DNA of 64,000 nucleotides from Nematostella vectensis (lineage: Eukaryota > Cnidaria > Anthozoa > Actiniaria > Edwardsiidae), in assembly GCF_932526225.1 (NCBI RefSeq), contig NC_064047.1, forward strand, positions 5,577,501 to 5,641,500, written 5' to 3'. Under the pieces are notes generated by a model, which saw nothing but the letters and a program-made list of their open reading frames with translations, was not told the origin of the DNA and searched no databases. A program made the translations under genes and the position numbers. This document shows, piece after piece, positions 39,901-51,900 of this stretch. Numbering within the stretch: the stretch's first letter is position 1; each line of letters begins with the position of its first letter.

Positions 39901-42900
39901 TGAGCTGCCCGGAGTCAGCCTTGTGATGTATATGAACGAGAAGGATCTGGTAAGATTACTACGCGCATAGTAAGGCCGCTTACACACTACACTGAAGTCA
40001 GCCTTCTAATGTACATGAGCGAGAAGGATCTGGTAAGATTACTACGTGCATAGTAAGGCCGCGTACACACTGCAGTCAGTCTTGACATGTATATGAACGA
40101 GAAGGACCTGGTAAGATTATTTCGTGCATAGTAAGGCCGCGTACACACACCACTTTATTTCATCAGCCTGAGAACGACCCATTAAATAGTGCGACGTCTG
40201 ATTCAACGTTAAAACTAATCCATTTGGCAGACAGACCAGTATGTTTGGCAAGGCAGAATCGCCACGTAGTCGGGCGTTATATGTTTCTGATATTCTCCTG
40301 TACTTTTACCAGGACCCATTTGACTCCCAGTCGCCGTTGTACGACCCCAAGACTGCACTGTGCTTATGTGATGTCACAAAGACGACATTGAACCTCGCAT
40401 TAACCAGTGACAACTCGGTGCAGCTCCAGGGCTTGCTGCAGAGCTTTATAGTGGACGACATCAGGCCTGACCGCCAGAGCTCGTTTACAAGGTGTGCCCC
40501 TGGGGGGGGGGGGGGTAATCCGTAGTGTATAGATCTTCAACCTAGTATGCAAGGTCATTCATTTTCTTGCTCTATTTGCTCCAGCAAGAGCCAGACGTTT
40601 ATATACAATATACAGTATACCTACAAGTCGTTCTATTCTTAGTACAAGTCGTTCTGTTCTTGCTACAAGTCTTTCTAGTCTTCTACAGGTCGTTCTGTTC
40701 TTGCTCAAGTTGATTGACCCAAAAGGCGTGCTAGTCTTGCTACAAGTCGTTATATTTATGCTACAAGTCGTTATGTTCTTGCTACGGGTCGTTCTAGTCT
40801 TGATACAGGTCGTTCGATTCTTATTAAAGTTAATTGACATAAAATGCGCGCTAGTCTTGCTAAAAGTCGTTATATTTATGCTACAAGTCGTTATATTTAT
40901 GCTACAAGTCGTTCTGTTCTTGCTACGGGTCGTTCTAGTTTTGCTACAAGTCGTTCTATTCTTGCCACAAGTCGTTCTGTTCTTGCTACAAGTCATTCTA
41001 TTCTTGCTACAAGTCGTTCTGTTCTTGCTACAAGTCGTTATATTCTTGCTACAAGTCGTTCTGTTCTTGCTACAAGTCGTTATATTCTTGCTACAAGTCG
41101 TTCTGTTCTTGCTACAAGTCGTTCTGTTCTTGCTACGGGTCGTTCTAGTTTTGCTACAAGTCGTTATATTCTTGCTACAAGTCGTTCTGTTCTTGCTACA
41201 AGTCATTCTATTCTTGCTACAAGTCGTTCTGTTCTTGCTACAAGTCGTTATATTCTTGCTACAAGTCGTTCTGTTCTTGCTACAAGTCGTTATATTCTTG
41301 CTACAAGTCGTTCTGTTCTTGCTACAAGTCGTTCTGTTCTTGCTACGGGTCGTTCTAGTTTTACTACAAGTCGTTATATTCTTGCTACAAGTCGTTCTGT
41401 TCTTGCTACAAGTCATTCTATTCTTGCTACAAGTCGTTCTGTTCTTGCTACAAGTCGTTATATTCTTGCTACAAGTCGTTCTGTTCTTGCTACAAGTCGT
41501 TATATTCTTGCTACAAGTCGTTCTGTTCTTGCTACAAGTCGTTCTGTTCTTGCTACGGGTCGTTCTAGTTTTGCTACAAGTCGTTATATTCTTGCTACAA
41601 GTCGTTCTGTTCTTGCTACAAGTCATTCTATTCTTGCTACAAGTCGTTCTGTTCTTGCTACAAGTCGTTATATTCTTGCTACAAGTCGTTCTGTTCTTGC
41701 TACAAGTCGTTATATTCTTGCTACAAGTCGTTCTGTTCTTGCTACAAGTCGTTCTGTTCTTGCTACGGGTCGTTCTAGTTTTGCTACAAGTCGTTATATT
41801 CTTGATCAGGTTGATTGACAAGAAGCTGCAGGCTGCTTCCAAGACTTCGCCAGCGTCACCCGACATGTGTGAGGTGTTCTACTGCATGAGGGCTAATGGA
41901 GACATGGAGGGTCAGTAGTTGAGATTTTTTAATCTTAAAGCCGCATTGTCACCAGTTTACTTCCGGAGGTCCGACGGAAACCTCAACCGTTAAAAGACAG
42001 AAAAATCTATTAAAATCCGAGATATTTAACAGGCCATCCGCTCTAAATTATCAATCACAACCTCAAAGAAACTTCCAATAGACACACTGCTTTCAATATT
42101 TTGAAATATTTTTCGCGTTTTCCGTTAAAAATAATCGGATATTGTTACGTAATCAACCGGAAGTAAACTGGTGACAATGCGGCTTTAATTGAATAAGAAC
42201 TGTCGGTCAGTATATGACTTTAAGCTAATTAACGTGTGCCTGTTTTCGGGCCGAGTTTGGGTTCATGTTTATTTGGTGTCGATTTTTAAAAATCCGACGT
42301 GTTTAGCCTAATTGTTCTGTTCACAAACCGAACCAGGGAACCTACTAGCTTGTTCATGCTCTGCCCGATAATCGACCTGGTAAATTTGTGTTTTAACTCG
42401 CCTTTATAAGACTTTTCACTTAGACTTGCCGGTTAATCACTTGTGGGTCAGTTTATCTTGGGGGGCTGGTGTGTGTGTGCGTCTGTAGGTCAACCATGTT
42501 TGTCTTAGGGGACTAGTGTGTCTTGTGTGTTTTAGTGGTCCTTCAACTGCAGAGTGCGTCGATCTTCGTCAACTTTCCCTTCATCTGGCCGCTACTCGAG
42601 TTCTTCACCCCAGTACTCCAAGATGAGGAGAAGGTAATCTTCCGTATGAATAATTTCACTTGCTGCGATACTCGGGGTTTGACGGGATTTTTAATGTTAC
42701 GTGCTCTACCACAGTTTAAGGTAGCCCGCGTCAATTTAAAAGGCAAGCGCTTTTACGTGCTACATCGTCATTAAAAGTTGAAATCCAGAGGGGAGGGGGA
42801 GCTTTTATGGTCTCTTTGATGTTTATCGTTCCAGGTGGACGACGATCAGTTTGTGTCAGCGGCTGAGAGCCAGGCGTCCCTTGATGCCCCTCCCACGAGT

Positions 42901-45900
42901 TATGATGTTACAAGCCCCGTCGACCTGAGCAGAGAGACCAGCAACTTCACCACTGCCAGCAGCTTCAGGTAATTCTCGTACGGCTACTAGTTGTCGGCAT
43001 GCTAGTTCAGTTCCTTTGAGCAACTTCGCCACAGCTCGTAGCTTCAGGTAATTCTCGCACGGCTACTCGTTGCCGGCATGCTAGTTCAGTGTGTCCTTTG
43101 AGCAACTTCATCACTGCCAGCAGCTTCAGGTAATTCTCGTACGGCTCGTAGCTTCAGGTAATTCTCGTACGGCTACTAGTTGTCGGCATGCTAGTTCAGT
43201 TCCTTTGAGCAACTTCGCCACAGCTCGTAGCTTCAGGTAATTCTCGCACGGCTACTCGTTGCCGGCATGCTAGTTCAGTGTGTCCTTTGAGCATCTTCGC
43301 CACTGCCAACAGCTTCAAGTAATTCTTGTACGGCTCGTAGCTTCAGGTAATTCTCGCACGGCTACTCGTTGCCGGCATGCTAGTTCAGTATGTCCTTTGA
43401 GCAACTTCATCACTGCCAGCAGCTTCAGGTAATTCTCGTACGGCTCGTAGCTTCAGGTAATTCTCGCACGGCTACTCGTTGCCGGCATGCTAGTTCAGTA
43501 TGTCCTTTGAGCAACTTCATCACTGCCAGCAGCTTCAGGTAATTCTCGTACGGCTCGTAGCTTCAGGTATATCTCGTACGGCTACTCGTTGTCGGCATGC
43601 TAGTTCAGTGTGTCCTTTGAGCAACTTCATCACTGCCAGCAGCTTCAAGTAATTCTTGTACGGCTCGTAGCTTCAGGTAATTCTCGCACGGCTACTCGTT
43701 GTCGGCATGCTAGTTCAGTGTGTCCTTTGAGCAACTTCATCACTGCCAGCAGCTTCAGGTAATTCTCGTACGGCTCGTAGCTTCAGGTAATTCTCGCACG
43801 GCTACTCGTTGTCGGCATGCTAGTTCAGTGTGTCCTTTGAGCAACTTCGCCACTGCCAGCAGCTTCAGGTAATTCTCGCACGGCTACTCGTTGCCGGCAT
43901 GCTAGTTCAGTGTGTCCTTTGAGCAACTTCGCCACTGCCAACAGCTTCAAGTAATTCTTGTACGGCTCGTAGCTTCAGGTAATTCTCGTACGGCTACTAG
44001 TTGTCGGCATGCTAGTTCAGTTCCTTTGAGCAACTTCGCCACAGCTCGTAGCTTCAGGTAATTCTCGCACGGCTACTCGTTGCCGGCATGCTAGTTCAGT
44101 GTGTCCTTTGAGCAACTTCATCACTGCCACCAGCTTCAGGTAATTCTCGTACGGCTCGTAGCTTCAGGTAATTCTCGTACGGCTACTCGTTGCCGGCATG
44201 CTAGTTCAGTGTGTCCTTTGAGCAACTTCGCCACTGCCAACAGCTTCAAGTAATTCTTGTACGGCTCGTAGCTTCAGGTAATTCTCGTACGGCTACTAGT
44301 TGTCGTCATGCTAGTTCAGTTCCTTTGAGCAACTTCGCCACAGCTCGTAGCTTCAGGTAATTCTCGCACGGCTACTCGTTGCCGGCATGCTAGTTCAGTG
44401 TGTCCTTTGAGCATCTTCGCCACTGCCAACAGCTTCAAGTAATTCTTGTACGGCTCGTAGCTTCAGGTAATTCTCGCACGGCTACTCGTTGCCGGCATGC
44501 TAGTTCAGTATGTCCTTTGAGCAACTTCATCACTGCCAGCAGCTTCAGGTAATTCTCGTACGGCTCGTAGCTTCAGGTAATTCTCGCACGGCTACTCGTT
44601 GCCGGCATGCTAGTTCAGTATGTCCTTTGAGCAACTTCATCACTGCCAGCAGCTTCAGGTAGTTCTCGTACGGCTCGTAGCTTCAGGTATATCTCGTACG
44701 GCTACTCGTTGTCGGCATGCTAGTTCAGTGTGTCCTTTGAGCAACTTCATCACTGCCAGCAGCTTCAAGTAATTCTTGTACGGCTCGTAGCTTCAGGTAA
44801 TTCTCGCACGGCTACTCGTTGTCGGCATGCTAGTTCAGTGTGTCCTTTGAGCAACTTCATCACTGCCAGCAGCTTCAGGTAATTCTCGTACGGCTCGTAG
44901 CTTCAGGTAATTCTCGCACGGCTACTCGTTGCCGGCATGCTAGTTCAGTGTGTCCTTTGAGCAACTTCGCCACTGCCAACAGCTTCAGGTAATTCTCGCA
45001 CGGCTACTCGTTGTCGGCATGCTAGTTCAGTGTGTCCTTTGAGCAACTTCGCCACTGCCAGCAGCTTCAGGTAATTCTCGCACGGCTACTCGTTGCCGGC
45101 ATGCTAGTTCAGTGTGTCCTTTGAGCAACTTCGCCACTGCCAACAGCTTCAAGTAATTCTTGTACGGCTCGTAGCTTCAGGTAATTCTCGTACGGCTACT
45201 AGTTGTCGGCATGCTAGTTCAGTTCCTTTGAGAAACTTCGCCACAGCTCGTAGCTTCAGGTAATTCTCGCACGGCTACTCGTTGCCGGCATGCTAGTTCA
45301 GTGTGTCCTTTGAGCAACTTCATCACTGCCAGCAGCTTCAGGTAATTCTCGTACGGCTCGTAGCTTCAGGTAATTCTCGTACGGCTACTCGTTGCCGGCA
45401 TGCTAGTTCAGTGTGTCCTTTGAGCAACTTCATCACTGCCAGCAGCTTCAAGTAATTCTTGTACGGCTCGTAGCTTCAGGTAATTCTCGTACGGCTACTC
45501 GTTGCCGGCATGCTAGTTCAGTGTGTCCTTTGAGCAACTTCGCCACTGCCAGCAGCTTCAGGTAATTCTTGTACGGCTCGTAGCTTCAGGTAATTCTCGC
45601 ACGGCTACTCGTTGCCGGCATGCTAGTTCAGTGTGTCCTTTGAGCAACTTTACCACTGCTAGCAGCTTCAGGTAATTCTTATACGGCTCGTAGTTACCAG
45701 CATGCTACTTCAGTGTGTCTTATTAAGCAATAGGCGACTTCCACTTAGAAATCATGTGACATTTTTGGGCGGCAAAATTGCGCGCGCCCCGGCTTATGCC
45801 GGTAATATAACAAGCTAAAGCCACCTATTCAGCGCTTGCGAATCAGCCAGCGTTTCTATCTCAGAAAGGGTTTATTTTCATCTAAATATATATTTTTGTT

Positions 45901-48900
45901 TTTCTCTCGCGTAGGATGCCGCAGCCACGTGTTTATTTTGTCGCGATTTTGCCACGTGATTTCTTAGTGAAAGCTCCAAAAGTTTTTCTTACCGGATTGA
46001 CTACAAGCCTGTATGTGAATATGGGTGAAAAAATATGTTATTATATATTCGATTATGCAGTTTACGACACGCTACGCTTTCATTGGTTGATTAACCACGG
46101 TGTTACGCGGGCTCTCATTGGTTGACTATCCCTGAGTCACGCGTGCTCTCATTGGTTGATTAACACAGTGTTATGTGCGCTCTTATTGATTGATTAGAGG
46201 ACGCTACATCCTCGTACGACCCTTCTCAGAATAAACGTAACAAATATAAACTGTGTATTGACGTCCACCAGAAAACGTGCCCCTGCAGTCAAGGTTCCTA
46301 CCACAGCCCCTCCGTTCAACTTGACCGTCAAAGGCACCGTCAAACAACCGGACATAGTTTTACTAGCGAATCCGCTGGACAAAAACAGCGAGGCGATTAT
46401 CGTTCAGGTACGTATTCTGCCTGTATGTCACTCCGTCGGTGGAGTTGCTATTGGTGTTTTTGTTGTTGTTGTTGTCCTTATTTTTTATTATCATCATCAT
46501 CGTCATCATCATCACCACCACCATCATCATCATTGTTATTGTCAATATTAGACGGAAGTGGACTTTGCGTACAAAATGTCCAACGAAAAGCAGCAACTGA
46601 ACTCCCTCCTCACAAGTCTGCAAATGGTCTCGTGCCAGTTCCCTAACGTCCAGGACACTGCCTACAAGGTACACTCCAATACATGCCCTTAGCCAGCACC
46701 ACTCCTATTATGTGCGTTGCGCCTTCGCCCTAGTGAGTCCCTGCGATCTTACGTTTATCTAGGTTCTGAATCCCTGCGATCTTACGTTTATCCAGGTTCT
46801 GAATCTCTGCGATCTTAGGTTTATCTAGGTTCTGAATCCCTGCGATCTTAGGTTTATCTAGGTTTCGAATCCCTGCGATCTTAGGTTTATCTAGGTTCTG
46901 AATCACAGCGACCTTACGTTTATCTAGGTTCTGAATCCCTGCGATCTTACGTTTATCTAGGTTCTGAATCCCTGCGATCTTACGTTTATCTAGGTTCTGA
47001 ATCCCTGCGATCTGACGTTTATCTCTACATCCCTGCGATCTTACGTTTATCTAGGTTCTGAATCCCTGCGATTTTGCGTTTATCTAGGTTCATAATCCCT
47101 GCGATCTTACGTTTATCTAGGTTCTGAATCCCTGCGATCTTACGTTTATCTAGGTTCTAAATCCCTGTGATCTTACGTTCAAATACCGGACGCCAGTCTT
47201 TGAAGATGGGAGAGGACAAGAAATGAAGATAAGCATCGAGACAATGAATCTACAATTCTCCCCAGTTCTTCTCAGGACGATTAATGACGTCGTCGCCACT
47301 CTTTCCGGACATGAGAAGGTATCTGAACAGCCCTTGTGTCACGCAATTTTTAAAAACTCAAACCTGTCACGCAATTTCAGTATTGATTTGAAGATAGAGG
47401 AGAACAACCATTTTGAATTATGGATCGAGTTCCTGTCAGCCGCCATTTTGCAAAATACCAAGTGTGAGAAAGCATCCATTTCCATCGGCGGGTTTTGGGA
47501 ATCAAATGCGCTATTTTTATGGAATTTAGTAAATAAAAATCACCATATTGGTATTTATTTATTTATTTAAATTTATCTTCCGATATTTATTTGAAAACAG
47601 TAACAAAGGTGTGGCTTGGAAAACAATAGCTGATGAAATCTTTTTAGCCGACCTGAAAGAATTATCATCAATCACCTCGTTTACAAGGATGCCTCAAAAT
47701 AATCGCCCGCGAGTCTTATATCTAACTGTATTTGATGGGAAGTGATTTGGTTTGTGTATGAGCGTCATATAGCGCCGAGTCTGATATCTAACTGTATTTG
47801 ATGGGAAGTGATTTGGTTTGTGTATGAGCGTCAGATAGCGGCGTGTTTGGCCTGAGGACAGTAATCTTTTCAGGTATCGGAAGGAGCACAGACTGAGGGC
47901 ATGGAACGAGTGCCGACCCCCGCTGACCTGTGGAGCCCACGTCGTACCAACCCCGATCATTGGTTCCAGAAGACAGGTACAATAATTAGTCCGATCATTG
48001 GTTCCATAAGACAGGTCCCCCGAAATTACAATTTTTCTCCGCGATCGCGAAGTATAAGACTCGCGAAATAACATTGAAATACTGATTGACATATTTCGGC
48101 TGACCAGCACTAACTTTGTGCAAAACCTAACGATGTTTTCTGTCCCAAAGGTCGACAAGGAAACACCCAAATTGTGTCAAGGAAGTCGACAGGAGACAAG
48201 GTAAAGTTTACTGTTTTAACACTTTTACTTAAAATACTCAGACTCTTTGCCTTTACCAGAGGTGAGCATCCCTGCTATGTATCCCTTGCACATGACATCT
48301 CTTGACATGAGTTTACCTTTTAACTAGATTGAGCTCAAGACCAAGGAGGTTTCCATAGTGATGGTAAATGAGACACAGGGAGCCCACGTGCCCTTGCTGC
48401 TTGTCAAGTCCACCGTCAGGGCGACAGCGATGGATTACACTGCGCAGGTCAGAGCAGAGTCTAGTCAGAGAGGTTGGTTTAGATCGATGACAGCCCATTT
48501 TGACGTCGGCAAGAAAGCCGGCGTCTTCTTGCCATGCTGGTGGATGTAAATCACCCTCAATGCCTGGCTAAACTAGGCAACATGTCGAGCGCGACATGTC
48601 GCGCGATAAATGTCGCCTGCATGTCTCCTAGTTTAGGTACTCAGAGAGACATTGTAACGCGCGCCAAGTCTTGTAGCAGCGATAAAGAAATGTTTTTCGG
48701 TTAGTTGGGAAACATTTTCATGTCGCGCTCTACAAAAATTGTCGCGCGCTGCATGTTTTTTGGTGGTGCCTAAACTTTTAGGAGACATTGAACATCGGAA
48801 ATTTCTAGAAATGACTCGGTTAAGTTAGAAATTGCTTGGTTATATTTTTGGAGTTACATATTACTATTCGGAATTGCATAAGGCCTCTCGTTACTCTATG

Positions 48901-51900
48901 GAAGTGCATAACTCGTGCCATGTTTCATTCTTGACCAGATGAAACTAGAAGCAGATTTGGCTACCTGTGTGTCGTTTTATAATGAGCGGCTGGGAGCCTG
49001 GGAACCATTGCTGGAGCAGGTATCTGAGACAAAGGAAAACCCGTACTGGGAGCTACAACTGAAGGTACACCTAACGCGCTACAGTAGAACCCCGATTTAA
49101 CAAAGTGCCGGACTGGGGAAATCTCTTCGTTAAATCAAGGTTCTGTTCCATACGTTTTACTGTAATTTTGGCCGGGCTGAAGGAAGGAAATTGTTCGTTA
49201 TATCGATGACTTATACGGAGGTTCGTTAAATCGGGTTTCCACTGTATTATAAAGTCTTTGTGATTATTCCCAGTATTACCGAAACACTTGTTTTATTCTT
49301 AATTTATCAGCTTCAATAGAAAATATGAACGTTGTTTCCTAAAATCAGACCCTGGAATTTTGTGCTTTTTAAACCTTGTACTTAGGTGGGGTAGCTGAAA
49401 GAACCCTTTGTTAACGCGCATTTTCTTGTTCGGTCACCAGGTGTTTTTTGCCGATAGCTACGTCTCCTCATTCACGCCACATGACCAAGAATCCGTGGAC
49501 GGTCCCCCTGATGACGTCACGGATGCCCCGAGAGCTCACCGATGGATCCCCTGGCAAAACCGACCGCGGTCGGAATCGAGGAGGGAGCCTAATCGGAAGA
49601 GTTCTGTCAGGAAGTTCTCCCGAAAGATGAGGAGAGGCTCAGTTCGAAAGTGAGTGTGAAAACTTGTTTTGTCTTGCCCGTATAAAGGCCTGGCTAAACT
49701 AGCAGCGACTTGTAGCCTGCGAAATGTCTCCTAGTTTATCCGGTTCCAAAAAGCGCGCTACAAATTCTTTAGGGCGCAACAAGAAAATATTTCTCAATTA
49801 TCCATTTCTTTCTCTCTGCTACAAGATTTGGCACGCGCTACAATGTTTGTGTGTGTACAATTTATACATTCACTCATTTTTTCAACGCCAGAGAATTTTA
49901 CGTTTGCGTTCAGTGTCTTTTCTTTCTGTACAAACTAATGATTATGTGGTCTTAAGGACCCTGCTAAAGCCGCATTGTTACCAGTTTACTTCCGTAGGTC
50001 CGACGGAAACCTAAATCGTTTAAAGACAAAAGAATCTATTAGAATACGAGATCACAGGCCATCCGCTCTAAATTATCAATCACATTCTCAAAGATACTTC
50101 CAATAGACACACTGCTATCAATATTTTGAAGTATTTTTCGTGTTTCATCGGAGATTGTTATGTAATCGACCGGAAGTAAGTAAACTGGTGACAGTGCGTC
50201 TTTAATATGGGCTACGCTGGAAAACACAAAACGGTTCTCATACAGTGAAACCTAAAATAGTGATTAAAATGATGATGACGATAACGATGATAATAATGAT
50301 GATTATGATGATGATCATTAACCCATACAAATAATGATATATAATAATAAATGATGACGAGATGTCCCATATATTAGCTGTCTTCAGTGGTGGATGCCAG
50401 TGTTGGGGTTCCATACTAATTATTAAATGCGTGTTCTTCTAGATCAAGCAGACAGCAACGGCGTGGAGCTCTACGGAAGATGACGTCTGATGACGAGGAA
50501 GTGGATGACCTGGACTATCATGGCGCCGTGGATCACTTCTTCTTGCACACAGTGAAGACGGTTACTGATCCCGCCGGCGAAGAAGGTAGATGCTAATAGA
50601 TGCTAATGCTTGCTTGCAGACGAGGCGCGCGCTGAAGGGCTGCTTTGGAGATAGCGGGGGTCCTGTGGACTTTTAACGCGATATCGAGGCTTTGGTAGCT
50701 CATGTTTTGTCTTGGCCATTTCTAGAACCTTCTGTTCGCTTTATAAAGAAGCCTGAAGGTAAAGAGCTTGAAAGCCGTATTTTGGTAACGAAATATAGGT
50801 CAATTAAACAGTTTACAGAGATGATCTGAAGATTGCTGTGTTGCTAAAGCACAGAAAGACCACAAAAGGTTTACGGATGACCTATCCAACCACCCAACCA
50901 TCCGACGATCGAGTGACACAGAAGTCCCTACAATACCGTTTTGCAAGCATTCACGAGTTTAAAATGTGCCAAAGTTTGGAGGTACAGCTAAAAATGTATT
51001 TTAGTCAGCAAACATCAAGTTTGTTTCTCAAGTGTCTTCCAATAGACACACTGCTTTTACAATTTTGAAGTATTTTTCGCGTTTTCCGTAAAAAATCATC
51101 GGATATCGGAAGTAAACTGGTGACAATGCGGCTTTAATGATCATACCTTCCCCTTTTATTTGCCCAGTGAGCTATTACCCCCCTCCCCTCCTTCAACAGA
51201 CCTCATCCTTTAAGGTCTTTGTCAGCCGCCATTTTGTCATCCTAGCAAAGTACCAAGTGCGAAAAAGAATCCATTTCCATCGGTTGATTTGGGGAAGCCA
51301 ATGCAATATTTTCGATTGAATTTGGTAAATAAAATATCAAACCTTATTTTTAGATCGTTATTTCGAGATGTTAGTACATTTTGTGACTTCCAATGTTAAA
51401 TCAAAAATAACAAAGGTGTGGCTGACAAAGGCACTTTAATGATTATACCTTCGCGGTTTATCTGCCCAGTGACGGAGCCACCGGTTGAAGACACGCCCAT
51501 GGATGAGGTGGATGCATCAGTAGATGACAGAGAACAGGCGACGTACATCGTTCTCAACTCCCACGACGCGCTTCAACTAACTGTCACCCCAACAGCGCTG
51601 GACGTGCTCACCGACCTCAGCAAGGTAAGAGGCGCGTTGTCGCGTGTTTTTCTCGCCGCTTAGAAAGGGAACGGCCACGACAAGGAGAATGTGACCTTAA
51701 AAATGCCTTTTTATGCTTTGTTTGGTGCTTTTGATGCTCAATTCTAAACTAGTTTCGTTTTAATAGTTAAAAAAGCAAAGATATGATTATAACTTTATTT
51801 CTACCATAATAGACATAGGAACACTATAAAGCCTCACTTGTCAACGTATTCAACATAGACTTTCCCTGCACATGGAGCCCTGCCACCAAAATTAGTTTTT

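Noticed and set aside
40559-41918. Three long frames (435, 405 and 324 codons)
   Set aside because: They read through the 21-bp array; the plus-strand frames also run out into exon 29 by chance.
45916-46125. 69-codon frame after a TAG acceptor-like site
   Set aside because: Not phase-supported, no similarity to VPS13, and runs into a short intronic repeat.
47694-48170. 158-codon minus-strand frame
   Set aside because: Antisense of exon 35 and a two-copy intronic repeat; codon content follows the sense exons.
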